DNA of 64,000 bases, from NCBI RefSeq assembly GCF_000469505.1, contig NZ_KI272860.1:1-64000 (forward strand). The letters are read 5' to 3'. A program made the translations under genes and the position numbers. This stretch comes from Leptotrichia sp. oral taxon 215 str. W9775 (GTDB taxonomy: Bacteria; Fusobacteriota; Fusobacteriia; Fusobacteriales; Leptotrichiaceae). The notes under the pieces were generated by a model. The model was not told the DNA's origin, searched no databases, and saw only the letters and a program-made list of their open reading frames with translations. This document shows, one piece after another, positions 18,000 to 26,532 of this stretch (position 1 is the first letter of the stretch; every line of letters starts with the position of its first letter).

Positions 18000-18386
18000 A
18001 TGAAAAAGGAGATGAATAAATTGATATTTTTAGATAAAGCGGTTATTTTTTTGAAAAATAATTTAACAAAATCAAGAAGTGAAATAGAAGAAGGACTTGA
18101 AGATATAATAAAGCAGAACATTATGAAATACCTGACAAATAAGGTTGGATACAGTAAAACCGAAATAAATAATATTGTAGTGACACTTGTAATTGATTTT
18201 GAAAAGAAGGAAAAGGAAACAAAACTTGTAATTGAAGAATATTTATTTGAAATAAATCATAAGAATAAAACAGTATTGAAAATATATAGACTTGGTGCAG
18301 AAAATGACTTTTTTGTATCAGAAAACTTAAAAGAACTGGGCATGGAAATAGAAATATTTGAAAATGGAGTTGGAATAACAGGGTAG
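18000..18386 (+). CDS. Orphan ORF behind the tandem-repeat RNA, unrecognised
   Basis: 128 residues, lysine- and glutamate-rich, predicted mixed helix and strand, no signal peptide, no cysteine. A helical N-terminal half (EIEEGLEDIIKQNIMKYLTNKVGY) is followed by probable strands (NIVVTLVIDFEKKE, TKLVIEEYLFEINHK, TVLKIYRLG). The ATG at 18000 follows GGGGG and AGAGGG; TTG 18021 after AAGGAG is an alternative start. I do not recognise the family. The layout (promoter, tandem repeats, hairpin, small ORF) resembles type III toxin-antitoxin loci, in which the repeats are the RNA antitoxin, but I see no ToxN-like motif. Function is open. Confidence 0.7.
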   Translation: MKKEMNKLIFLDKAVIFLKNNLTKSRSEIEEGLEDIIKQNIMKYLTNKVGYSKTEINNIVVTLVIDFEKKEKETKLVIEEYLFEINHKNKTVLKIYRLGAENDFFVSENLKELGMEIEIFENGVGITG

Positions 18387-18405
18387 GAGATATTCATAAT
18401 AAAAA

Positions 18406-18482
18406 GAGGCTGTCTTAAAAAATTCTAAATAATTAAAGGATATAGTTTTTGCATTATTTTTCGAATTTTTGAGACAGCTATT
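18406..18482. repeat. Shortened copy of the intergenic palindrome family
   Basis: GAGGCTGTCTTAAAA at the left pairs with TTTTTGAGACAGCT at the right. The inner part CTAAATAATTAAAGGATATAG matches one arm of the full-size copies (27877, 58872). It lies between convergent genes and, with T-rich ends on both strands, probably works as a bidirectional terminator. Confidence 0.75.
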
Positions 18483-18486
18483 TTTG

Positions 18487-19287
18487 TTATTTATTTTTCA
18501 TATAGTCTACATTAAGAAAAACTGTTATTAACATACAGCTTGAAAATAAAGTACTAAATGAATAATATATACTTTGTACAATTATATACATAATTGTAAG
18601 GTTGCCATAGGGTGGGACAGGATTAAACTTAAAAATTCCAGAAAGTAGTTTAAGGAAAAAAACGTTTAATAGAAAATAAATTATTGAAAGAAATAAAGCA
18701 ACCAATCTTTTACCTTTTGAAATACGATATGTATATTTTAAAGATTCTTTTACTGATAAATTTCTTGCCATAAAAACAGGAGTTAAATAAATAAAAATTA
18801 TTCCAAAAATAATAAAAACAATCATCAAAGCTGTTAAAAATAAAATCATTTCTCCATGAGATGATAAATCTTCGTATGAATCAAAAGAATAAAAATAATT
18901 TCGTAAATCCCATATTATTATATAAACAGATAATATTGCAGAATAAATAAAAGCTTTTGAAATAGATTTTTTTAAGTCTATACTACCTTTATTTTCAATT
19001 CTATAAATAATTTTTTTAAGTAGTACACAAGATATAGCATTATTTGACATATATAAAATATATATTAAAAATGTAATCATAAAATAAAGTTTATCATTAT
19101 CTGGATGAATAAAAGTTATCATACAGCTAAAAATGAATTTCTGTAAAGAATATAGGATAAGAAATATTTTTTCAGTTTTGATGCTTTCTTTCCAAAGTAA
19201 AAAGGCTTTAAAAAAATATTCCTTCATGGAAAGATACCTTTCTGATAAATCCAATTTAAATTTGTCAATGTTAGATAAATTATGCAT
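18487..19287 (-). CDS. Multi-pass membrane protein, paralogue of the 56926-57789 gene
   Basis: 266 residues with a cytoplasmic N-terminus (about 25 residues) and about six transmembrane helices. The segment ESLKYTYRISKGKRL before the last helices and the C-terminus TVFLNVDYMKNK correspond to EALVYNFHLCKKNRL and TVVYLNVEYMDLRKK in the 56926-57789 protein, so the two are paralogues. The pattern is like DUF975-type membrane proteins. Function unknown. Its ATG overlaps the end of the GNAT gene by 8 bases, so the pair is coupled. A palindromic repeat follows its stop. Confidence 0.78.
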   Translation of the reverse strand: MHNLSNIDKFKLDLSERYLSMKEYFFKAFLLWKESIKTEKIFLILYSLQKFIFSCMITFIHPDNDKLYFMITFLIYILYMSNNAISCVLLKKIIYRIENKGSIDLKKSISKAFIYSAILSVYIIIWDLRNYFYSFDSYEDLSSHGEMILFLTALMIVFIIFGIIFIYLTPVFMARNLSVKESLKYTYRISKGKRLVALFLSIIYFLLNVFFLKLLSGIFKFNPVPPYGNLTIMYIIVQSIYYSFSTLFSSCMLITVFLNVDYMKNK

Positions 19288-19843
19288 TATTTCCTCCTAG
19301 ATTTTTATTTCTTACAAAACTGACTTTTCTACTTATAATTTTCCCAAATTCCTTTTTGTAGATGGAATGGTATTCTTCAAAAGTAACAGGTGAATTATAT
19401 GTCAGAACTTCCATTTCAGTTCCAAAAAAGTTTATTATGAAGGGCATTTCCAGCATTCCGTTTTTTAGATAGAAATTTTTTCTTCTTTTTCTTTCTTCCT
19501 TATTTTCAGACTCTGTTTCAGTATTTTCTATTTCAAGGAAAATCTTTTTATTAGAATAACGTTCTTTCAGCAGTTTTAATGCTTTCGAGCCAATCCCTTT
19601 ACCTCTTTTTTCACTTGAAATGGCAAAATATGCTATCAGTGCAAGATTATTTTGTAATGCTGTAATTGCCAGGCCTAGAAACTCACCTTTGTTATTTTTT
19701 AAGGAAAGAACTTCAGTTGTCCCCCTCCATTGCTTAAGAAGAATGAAAGGAAAAGGCTTTCTCTCATTCTTTGGAAAAGACTTTAAATATAGACGATATA
19801 TATTCATAAGATTTCTAGGTCTTCTACTTTTTACTAGTTTCAT
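19280..19843 (-). CDS. GNAT family N-acetyltransferase
   Basis: 187 residues. The acetyl-CoA loop is SSEKRGKGIGSKALKLLKE (about residues 76-94), preceded by a strand LALIAYFAI, the normal GNAT core. The acceptor is unknown. It is the first gene of a two-gene minus-strand unit and overlaps the following membrane-protein gene by 8 bases. The region 19844-19967 to its right is a divergent promoter region for the M20 gene. Confidence 0.88.
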   Translation of the reverse strand: MKLVKSRRPRNLMNIYRLYLKSFPKNERKPFPFILLKQWRGTTEVLSLKNNKGEFLGLAITALQNNLALIAYFAISSEKRGKGIGSKALKLLKERYSNKKIFLEIENTETESENKEERKRRKNFYLKNGMLEMPFIINFFGTEMEVLTYNSPVTFEEYHSIYKKEFGKIISRKVSFVRNKNLGGNNA

Positions 19844-19967
19844 AAAGATTCCTTTCAGAATAATTTTTATTGCTTTATTCGTTATTTTTTCTTATAATAA
19901 TTATAGCACTTCAGATTGATTTATTCAAACCTGAAAATGAAAGAAATCTAAATGAAAGGTGAAGATA

Positions 19968-21170
19968 ATGAATTCAAATGAGATAAATAAATTTATAGAG
20001 GAAAATACTGAAAAAATATATGATGAAATGGTAAAAATAAGAAGAAAAATACATATGAATCCTGAACTGGGGGATGAAGAATTTGAAACAAGTAAAACAA
20101 TAAAGGAATTTCTGAATAACAACGGCATAGAATATGAAGAAATTATAAATACAGGAATTGTGGCAACAATATATAACAGGGAAGGAAAAACAGCAGCTAC
20201 TAGGGCTGATATAGATGCATTGCCAATATTTGAGGAAAATGAAGTGGAATATAAGTCAAAGACAGCTGGGAAAATGCATGCCTGTGGCCACGATGCCCAT
20301 ATGACAATACAGATGGGAGTAGCAAAAATTTTAGCTGACAACAAAGATAAATGGCATGGAACAGTGAGATTTTTCTTTCAGCCGGCTGAAGAAACAGACG
20401 GGGGAGCCGACAGAATGATAAAAGCCGGGGCTTTGAAATTTAAAGGGGATACAGATAAAAAAATAGATGCCTTCTTTGCACTTCACATGGCACCTGAAAT
20501 TGACCTTGGGAAAATTGGAGTAAGATATGGCAAGGCCCATGCAACTTCTGCAATGTTTAAACTGACAGTAAATGGAATTTCTTCGCATGCGGCACTGCCA
20601 CATAAGGGAGTGGATGCGATACTGATAGGGGCAAAGGTTGTTGAATTTCTGCAATCAATTGTAAGCAGAAGAATTGACCCGAGAGAAGAAGCTGTTATTA
20701 CAGTCGGATCATTTAAAGGCGGTGAAGCGGAAAATGTAGTCTGCGACAAGGTGGAAATGCGTGGAACTATTAGAACAATGTCGCAGGAAACACGTTCCTT
20801 CATAATAGAGACAATGAAAAGGGATTTACCTAAATTTGTAGAAGGTCTTGGCGGAAGCATTGATGTAAATATAAGGGAAGGTTATGCTCCAGTTATTAAT
20901 AATGAAGAGATTACTAAAATTCTGGAAGAGAATGTTGTAGACCTTTATGGAAAGGAAAGTCTTGAAATAATTAATGAAGCGAGAATGGATGTGGAGGATG
21001 TAAGCTATTTCCTGAATGAAATCAAAGGGACTTTCTTCAGACTGGGAACAAAAAATGAGGAAAAAGGATTAATTTACGGACTGCATCATCCAAAATTCAA
21101 TATCGATGAGAGAAGTTTGAAAATTGGAATGGGAATACAGCTGAAAAACATACTTGAATTTTTAAAATAG
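19968..21170 (+). CDS. M20 family amidohydrolase (N-acyl-amino-acid/hippurate hydrolase type)
   Basis: 400 residues from the ATG at 19968, 6 bases after AAAGGTGA; an in-frame GTG at 19959 sits within that site. Family marks: RRKIHMNPEL, the metal motif HACGHDAHM (about residue 100), QPAEE (about 137) and the dimerisation-domain pattern SSHAALPHKGVDAI. These fit M20D aminoacylase/amidohydrolases that release an amino acid from N-acyl or N-acetyl conjugates using two metal ions. A methyltransferase gene follows after 39 bases. The exact substrate is not predictable. Confidence 0.92.
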   Translation: MNSNEINKFIEENTEKIYDEMVKIRRKIHMNPELGDEEFETSKTIKEFLNNNGIEYEEIINTGIVATIYNREGKTAATRADIDALPIFEENEVEYKSKTAGKMHACGHDAHMTIQMGVAKILADNKDKWHGTVRFFFQPAEETDGGADRMIKAGALKFKGDTDKKIDAFFALHMAPEIDLGKIGVRYGKAHATSAMFKLTVNGISSHAALPHKGVDAILIGAKVVEFLQSIVSRRIDPREEAVITVGSFKGGEAENVVCDKVEMRGTIRTMSQETRSFIIETMKRDLPKFVEGLGGSIDVNIREGYAPVINNEEITKILEENVVDLYGKESLEIINEARMDVEDVSYFLNEIKGTFFRLGTKNEEKGLIYGLHHPKFNIDERSLKIGMGIQLKNILEFLK

Positions 21171-21209
21171 CGTATCAATAGTGAATATAAATAATAAAGA
21201 GGTAAAATA

Positions 21210-22613
21210 ATGGAGAATATAAAAAATAATTATGAAATAGGGCAGAAACTGGAAATTGAAATAGAAAAAATAGTATTTGGCGGAGAAGGACTGGGAAGAG
21301 TTGACGGATTTACCGTATTTGTACCAATGAGTGTTCCTGGAGATATACTGGAAATTGAAATAATTTCAGTGAAAAAATCCTACGCCAGAGGGCTTATTAC
21401 AAAAATAATAAAACCGGGACAAGACAGGATAGAAGATACTTCAAAAGTGAGTTTTGAAGACTTTGACGGCTGTGATTTTGGAATGCTTAAATATGATAAG
21501 CAGCTTGAATACAAAAATTTAATGCTGAGGGAAGTTCTGGAAAAAATAGGTGGCATAAATCTTGAAAATGTCGATATAGAAAATATTATCGGAAGTGAAA
21601 TTAAAACAAATTACAGAAATAAAACATCTGAGCCGTTATTTAAAAAGGATGGAAAGATTTTAACAGGATTTTATTCCAGAAAATCCCATAATGTTTTTTC
21701 TGCAAAGGAAAGTCTTTTAAAGTCAAAAATTGCTGAAGAAGTGATAGAGAAGTTTCTGGAAGAAATAAATAGCTATGCAGGAACTAAAAATGAATTTAAA
21801 GTTTATAATGAAATTACAGATTCAGGATTTTTGAAACACGTTGTAGTAAGAAATAATGAAAAAAATGAAGTTATGCTTATAATTGTTGTAAGTAAAAAAT
21901 CCCAGTATAAGCAGCTAGTGAAGGTTCTTGAAAAGCTGTACAGTGAAAATGACTTCATAAAATCAGTATATATTTCAGTGAAAACAGAAGCAAATAATGT
22001 TATCCTAGGAGAAGATACAAGACATATATTTGGAGATGAATATCTGAAAGAGGAAATGGAAGGTATAAAATTTAACATATATCCGGATTCTTTCTTTCAG
22101 ATTAATAAATCACAGGCAATAAAACTTTATGACAAGGCAATGGAATTTTTGGGAGAAAGTAGAAATAATACAGTAATTGATGCATTTTCAGGTACAGGAA
22201 CAATCGCGATGGCTATTTCATCTAAGGTTAAAAAGTCGATAGGAATAGAAAGTGTAGAAAGCTCAGTAACTGCAGCAAAGGAAACTGCCATTGAAAATGA
22301 AATTGATAATGTAGAATTTATAAATGGAAAAGTTGAGAAGGTATTACCGGAATTACTTAAAAAAGAAAAGGCTGAAGCAATCATATTTGATCCTCCAAGA
22401 AGGGGAATAGATGAAAAGGCCCTAAGAAGTGTTGTAAAGAATAAAATTAAGAAAATAGTATATATTTCATGTAATCCTGCGACTTTTGCACGGGATACGA
22501 AGTTTCTGATTGAAAATGGATACAGGCTTGAAAAAGTGTCAGCTGTAGATATGTTTCCGCAGACAAATCATGTGGAGGTTGTGGGGGTTGCTGCAGAAAA
22601 TAAAATAAAATAA
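21210..22613 (+). CDS. rlmD: 23S rRNA (uracil-C5)-methyltransferase, RlmD/RumA type
   Basis: 467 residues with an N-terminal TRAM domain (GQKLEIEIEKIVFGGEGLGRVDGFTVFVP) and a C-terminal SAM-dependent domain with the catalytic pattern YISCNPATFARD. The family methylates uracil in 23S rRNA (U1939 or U747) or tRNA U54; which one cannot be settled here. In RumA a 4Fe-4S cluster uses CxxxxxCGGCxxQ; here that region reads GCDFGMLKYDKQ and keeps only one Cys, so the cluster is probably absent. It follows the M20 gene by 39 bases. Confidence 0.9.
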   Translation: MENIKNNYEIGQKLEIEIEKIVFGGEGLGRVDGFTVFVPMSVPGDILEIEIISVKKSYARGLITKIIKPGQDRIEDTSKVSFEDFDGCDFGMLKYDKQLEYKNLMLREVLEKIGGINLENVDIENIIGSEIKTNYRNKTSEPLFKKDGKILTGFYSRKSHNVFSAKESLLKSKIAEEVIEKFLEEINSYAGTKNEFKVYNEITDSGFLKHVVVRNNEKNEVMLIIVVSKKSQYKQLVKVLEKLYSENDFIKSVYISVKTEANNVILGEDTRHIFGDEYLKEEMEGIKFNIYPDSFFQINKSQAIKLYDKAMEFLGESRNNTVIDAFSGTGTIAMAISSKVKKSIGIESVESSVTAAKETAIENEIDNVEFINGKVEKVLPELLKKEKAEAIIFDPPRRGIDEKALRSVVKNKIKKIVYISCNPATFARDTKFLIENGYRLEKVSAVDMFPQTNHVEVVGVAAENKIK

Positions 22614-22662
22614 AAAAAGTTTCAGCTGTCAGGTGATTTAGTATAATTAAGAAGGAGTCAAT

Positions 22663-23154
22663 ATGTCAATTAAAGGAATAGAACAGCCGGAATATATTGA
22701 AATTGATAAGGAAATCAGATTGAGAAAATTTGATGGGAAATATGATTTTGCTTTTGAATGGTATCAGAATATTGATACAGTGTGGATGCTTGATGGAGAT
22801 AAGGAACCATACACATGGGAACTGCTGGATAAAATGTATACATGGTGGAACCAGGCCGGTGAAGTATATTTTATAGAAGTTCTTGAAAATAAAATTTATA
22901 AATCCATAGGAGATGTTTCTTTTAAACAGGATGATATGCCTATTTTAATAGGAGATAAAAATTACAGAAAAAAAGGAATTGCCACAAAAGTTATCAGAAA
23001 ATTGATTGAGCGTGGAAAAGAATTAGGGTATAAGGAACTGGAAATTGAAGAAATATACAGCTGGAATTTAGACTCACAAAAATTGTATACAAATCTTGGT
23101 TTCAAGCCTTTTAAAGAGACTAAAAATGGCATGAGTTACAAGCTGATTTTCTAA
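22663..23154 (+). CDS. GNAT family N-acetyltransferase
   Basis: 163 residues resembling RimJ/AAC(6')-type GNATs: IRLRKFDGKYDFAFEWYQNIDTVWMLDG at the start, core IGDKNYRKKGIATKVIRKLIERGKELGY (about 103-130) and a closing NLDSQKLYTNLGFKPFKE. The substrate is unknown. AAGGAG lies before the ATG. It is 49 bases after rlmD. The 235 bases after it hold no gene, only AT-rich sequence with the promoter area of the next gene. Confidence 0.88.
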   Translation: MSIKGIEQPEYIEIDKEIRLRKFDGKYDFAFEWYQNIDTVWMLDGDKEPYTWELLDKMYTWWNQAGEVYFIEVLENKIYKSIGDVSFKQDDMPILIGDKNYRKKGIATKVIRKLIERGKELGYKELEIEEIYSWNLDSQKLYTNLGFKPFKETKNGMSYKLIF

Positions 23155-23389
23155 TTTTCAATTTTTTATTATTATGATATGAGGATTATATGTTTATAGA
23201 AATAAAAGTAAAAAAATATACTGGCTTTTCCAATATAAAAGTATGTATTTTTGAGCTGAAATGTGATATAATAAGCTGTATTTTATAAAAATAGCCAAGA
23301 TTTAAATAATTTTAGAAATCATTTCTTAACAAATTTTAATATTTTGTTTACAATTAAATTTATATAAAAAAAGAAAAGGAGAAAAAAAC

Positions 23390-23854
23390 ATGGGACTTAA
23401 AGATTTAGTAAAAAAAGCATTTTTAGGAGCTACTGACGAGGAGAACAAAAAAAACAAGGCAAGAATGAGGGAAATATTCAATGAATGTGTTGCAAATGGT
23501 GATGATTATAAATTAATTTATTGTCATATGGAAAACCTTACTAACGCTATTATTGTTAAGATTACAAAACATAGTAATTTTATTGTGGGATATAAAGAAG
23601 GAGAAGTTGTAGTTATTCCTGTTGATTCAGAATTAAAGGAATATGGTGAAGCTTACGTATTCAATAAAAGAAATGAAAGTCAGACAAAATCTACATTGGG
23701 ATACTGTATGGTAGCCAATCCTGAAATTTCATTCCAGTTTGTACCTATGACATATCAGCCAGGTATAGTTAAAGGAGCTTCATATTCAGTTTCTATCACT
23801 CAGTCTTCTGAAGAAGTTTCAGAATTTAAGAAGTTCTTTAAAAAGGGATTATAA
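23390..23854 (+). CDS. Hypothetical protein
   Basis: 154 residues, cytoplasmic, with a basic N-terminal helix (GLKDLVKKAFLGATDEENKKNKARMREIF) and a mostly strand-rich remainder (NAIIVKITKHSNFIVGYKEGEVVVIPVDSEL). I do not recognise a family. A strong AAAGGAG site precedes the ATG. It is followed after 13 bases by the ClbS/DfsB-like gene. Function unknown. Confidence 0.7.
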   Translation: MGLKDLVKKAFLGATDEENKKNKARMREIFNECVANGDDYKLIYCHMENLTNAIIVKITKHSNFIVGYKEGEVVVIPVDSELKEYGEAYVFNKRNESQTKSTLGYCMVANPEISFQFVPMTYQPGIVKGASYSVSITQSSEEVSEFKKFFKKGL

Positions 23855-23867
23855 GGATAAATTTATT

Positions 23868-24410
23868 ATGCCAAGACCAAAAACAAAAGAGGATTTAATG
23901 GTGACTGCTAAAGAAAATTATGAGAAACTGAATATACTGATTTCCAACATGTCTGACGAAGAATTGAATACACCTTTTGATTTTTCAAAGGATGAAAAGA
24001 AGAAGGAAGCACATTGGAAAAGAGATAAAAATTTAAGAGATATATTAATTCATCTCTATGAATGGCACCAGCTAATTTTAAATTGGGTAAATTCTAATCA
24101 GAATGGAGAAGAAAAGCCGTTTATTCCTAAACCATATAACTGGAAAACTTATGGTAATTTGAATGTTGAGTTTTGGAAAAAACATCAGAATACAAACTTA
24201 GAGGAAGCAAAAGAAATGCTAAAGCAATCACATAAAGAAGTTTTAGAGCTAGTCGATACATTTACAAACGAAGAATTGTTTTCAAAAGATGTATATAAAT
24301 GGGTTGGAGGGAGTGTGCTTGGCTCATATTTTGTGAGTGGAACTTCAAGTCATTATGACTGGGCTATCAAGAAAATTAAGGCCCATCAGAAAAATTGCAG
24401 ATTAAAATAG
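23868..24410 (+). CDS. ClbS/DfsB family four-helix protein
   Basis: 180 residues with the family's opening MPRPKTKEDLMVTAKENYEKL, the RDILIHLYEWHQLILNWV helix with its conserved His-Leu-x-x-Trp pattern, and a C-terminal GTSSHYDWAIKKIKAH. The family (formerly DUF1706) includes ClbS, a cyclopropane hydrolase giving colibactin self-protection, and DfsB-like proteins. Most members stand alone, with no colibactin genes, as here, so the role is uncertain. Four other cargo-like genes surround it. Confidence 0.85.
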   Translation: MPRPKTKEDLMVTAKENYEKLNILISNMSDEELNTPFDFSKDEKKKEAHWKRDKNLRDILIHLYEWHQLILNWVNSNQNGEEKPFIPKPYNWKTYGNLNVEFWKKHQNTNLEEAKEMLKQSHKEVLELVDTFTNEELFSKDVYKWVGGSVLGSYFVSGTSSHYDWAIKKIKAHQKNCRLK

Positions 24411-24427
24411 GAAAAGGGAAAGATATT

Positions 24428-24832
24428 ATGGATAAAAACGAGATAATTATCTTATTACAAAAAGGGATAAATCCTTATGAAGAATATTATATTGAAGATA
24501 AAGTTATGAAAGCTATGCTTGAATATCCTAATCCTTTTGAATTAGTTGCTCCTATTCTGGAAATTATTGAATCCAATCCAGATATAGATTTTGGAATACC
24601 GGGAGATTTAGTACATTTTGTAGAGAAATTTTATAAAAAGGGATATGAGGAATTATTGCTTAAATCTGTCCGAAAAAGTCCTACTATGCACAATATATGG
24701 ATGCTTCATCGCTGTTATATTGATGAAGATAATCCTTTGCATAGTAAATTTGCACTTTTAATTAAAGAAATTAAAGAAGATGAATCTGTATCTAGTAAGA
24801 TCAAAAAGGTAATTGAAGAGTTTAGCTGGTAA
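24428..24832 (+). CDS. Hypothetical small acidic protein
   Basis: 134 residues from the ATG at 24428, which follows AAAAGGGAAAG; a TTG at 24395 overlapping the previous gene is less likely. The protein is helical and acidic (ELVAPILEIIESNPDIDFGIPGDLVHFVEKFYKKGYEELLLKSVRK). Its size and acidity recall small immunity proteins of polymorphic toxin systems, but no toxin is adjacent and I cannot assign it to a family. Confidence 0.65.
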   Translation: MDKNEIIILLQKGINPYEEYYIEDKVMKAMLEYPNPFELVAPILEIIESNPDIDFGIPGDLVHFVEKFYKKGYEELLLKSVRKSPTMHNIWMLHRCYIDEDNPLHSKFALLIKEIKEDESVSSKIKKVIEEFSW

Positions 24833-24871
24833 ATTTATTTATCAATCATTTAAAGTGGGGGGAGAAAATTA

Positions 24872-26299
24872 ATGAAATTAGAAGAGATAATGAAGTTAAT
24901 TCAAAATGGAGAAAAAATAGATGTAGAATTTAAAGAATCAAGTAATGCTTTACCAAAAGATATTTATGATTCTGTCTGTTCTTTTAATAATAGAAATGGA
25001 GGACATATATTATTAGGAGTCAGCGATGAAAGAATTATTATCGGAGTAAATGAGGATAAAATTGATAAAATAATAAAAGAGTTTACTACTTCTGTTAATA
25101 ATTCTCAAAAGATTTATCCACCCTTGTATTTGACACCTATTCCAGTTAATATAAACGGAAAAACTATTATTTATATTAGAGTTCCTGAAGAATATCAAGT
25201 ATGTAGGCATAATGGAAAAATATGGGATAGGTCATATGAAGGAGATATAAACATTACAAATAATTCAGAATTTGTATATAAAATGTATTCCAGGAAACAA
25301 AGTACTTATTTTGTAAACAAGGTGTATCCAAATCTTGATATAAATTGTTTAGAGGCATCTGTAATTGAAAAAGCACGAAAAATGGCTATTTCAAGAAATC
25401 AAAATCATTTATGGAGAAATATGAATGATGAAGAACTTTTGAGAAGTGCTAATTTAGTTTTGATTGATCCCGAAACAAATAAGGAAGGAATTACTTTAGC
25501 TGCAATTTTATTATTTGGAAAAGATAATTCAATTATGTCTGTTTTGTCACAACATAAAACTGATGCAATATTTAGAGTAGAAAACAAAGACAGATATGAT
25601 GACAGAGATATTGTAATTACAAATTTGATTGATAGTTATGATAGACTTATTAGTTTTGGTCAAAAACATTTAAATGAATTATTTGTTTTAGATGGAATTG
25701 TCAATGTTAATGCAAGAGATAGAATATTAAGAGAAATAATTTCAAATACATTAGCTCACAGAGATTATTCAAGTGGATTTCCTGCAAAAATGATTATTGA
25801 TGATGAAAAAATTATTATTGAAAATAGTAATTTATCTCATGGTACGGGAATTTTAGATTTGCAGAAATTCGAACCATTTCCTAAAAATCCCTCAATATCT
25901 AAGGTTTTTAGAGAAATAGGAATTGCTGATGAACTTGGTTCAGGTATGAGAAACACTTATAAATATACACAACTTTATTCTGGAGCAACTCCAATTTTTG
26001 AGGAAGGAAATACATTTAGAACGATTATACCATTAAAGAAAATTGCAACACAAAAAGTTGGTGGAGAAAATGTCGTTCACGGTGTCGCTCATAATGTCGT
26101 TCACGGTGTCGCCCACGATAAAGAAAAAATTATTACTATTATTAAAGAAAAAATAAGATTGAATAATAAAATAACAAGACAAACTATTGCTGATGAACTT
26201 GGAGTAAGTAAAAAAACGATAGAAAGATACATGAAGGAAATAAATAATTTAAAATATATAGGCAGTGGAAATAATGGATATTGGAAATTAGAAGAATAA
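24872..26299 (+). CDS. AlbA_2-domain (Schlafen-like) regulator with C-terminal HTH
   Basis: 475 residues. The N-terminal AlbA_2 domain (KIDVEFKESSNALPKDIYDSVCSFNNRNGGHILLGVSDE) is followed by a helicase-like C-terminal ATP-binding part (ILREIISNTLAHRDYSSGFPAKMII, GIADELGSGMRNTYKY) and a winged helix-turn-helix (TRQTIADELGVSKKTIERYMKEI). Just before the HTH is a linker VVHGVAHNVVHGVAH made by two copies of a 24-bp unit. The family is widespread and mobile, often called putative transcriptional regulators or Schlafen AlbA_2 proteins; its function is mostly unknown. A terminator follows at 26356. Confidence 0.88.
   Translation: MKLEEIMKLIQNGEKIDVEFKESSNALPKDIYDSVCSFNNRNGGHILLGVSDERIIIGVNEDKIDKIIKEFTTSVNNSQKIYPPLYLTPIPVNINGKTIIYIRVPEEYQVCRHNGKIWDRSYEGDINITNNSEFVYKMYSRKQSTYFVNKVYPNLDINCLEASVIEKARKMAISRNQNHLWRNMNDEELLRSANLVLIDPETNKEGITLAAILLFGKDNSIMSVLSQHKTDAIFRVENKDRYDDRDIVITNLIDSYDRLISFGQKHLNELFVLDGIVNVNARDRILREIISNTLAHRDYSSGFPAKMIIDDEKIIIENSNLSHGTGILDLQKFEPFPKNPSISKVFREIGIADELGSGMRNTYKYTQLYSGATPIFEEGNTFRTIIPLKKIATQKVGGENVVHGVAHNVVHGVAHDKEKIITIIKEKIRLNNKITRQTIADELGVSKKTIERYMKEINNLKYIGSGNNGYWKLEE
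26069..26116 (+). repeat. In-frame 24-bp tandem repeat within the AlbA_2 gene
   Basis: Two 24-bp copies, 26069-26092 and 26093-26116, differ at two bases near their 3' end (GCTCAT against GCCCAC). Each encodes NVVHGVAH. The segment is richer in G and C than its surroundings. Copy-number change would lengthen or shorten the linker by 8 residues without breaking the frame. Confidence 0.92.
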
Positions 26300-26355
26300 T
26301 ACTCTTAAATTTAATCACAAGAAGATGATGATTTAGGATTTTTAAATTAACTTCA

Positions 26356-26386
26356 ATGGGAGCCATATTAGGTTCCTATTTTTTTG
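26356..26386 (+). terminator. Intrinsic terminator of the AlbA_2 gene
   Basis: ATGGGAGCC pairs with GGTTCCTAT (nine pairs, two G-T) around a six-base loop and is followed by seven T. Confidence 0.83.
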
Positions 26387-26429
26387 TGAAAGATGCCAGT
26401 AAAAAATATTAATTTTTTATTTATTTGTA

Positions 26430-26458
26430 TTTACATTTTGTGAAAAATATAGTATACT
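26430..26458 (+). promoter_or_regulatory. Promoter of nox
   Basis: TTTACA at 26430-26435 and TATACT at 26453-26458 with a 17-base spacer, about 75 bases before the chosen start. It follows directly after the terminator of the preceding gene, so nox is a separate unit. Confidence 0.72.
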
Positions 26459-26532
26459 TACACGTGAAATTATTCTTATTCAACATAATAGGAGTAAAAA
26501 CGCTTATAAAAGATAGAGGAGAGAAAAGAATT

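Noticed and set aside
18000..18386. Direct call as a ToxN/CptN toxin
   Set aside because: The layout fits, but the protein has none of the ToxN sequence patterns I know and differs in length and composition, so it is kept as unrecognised.
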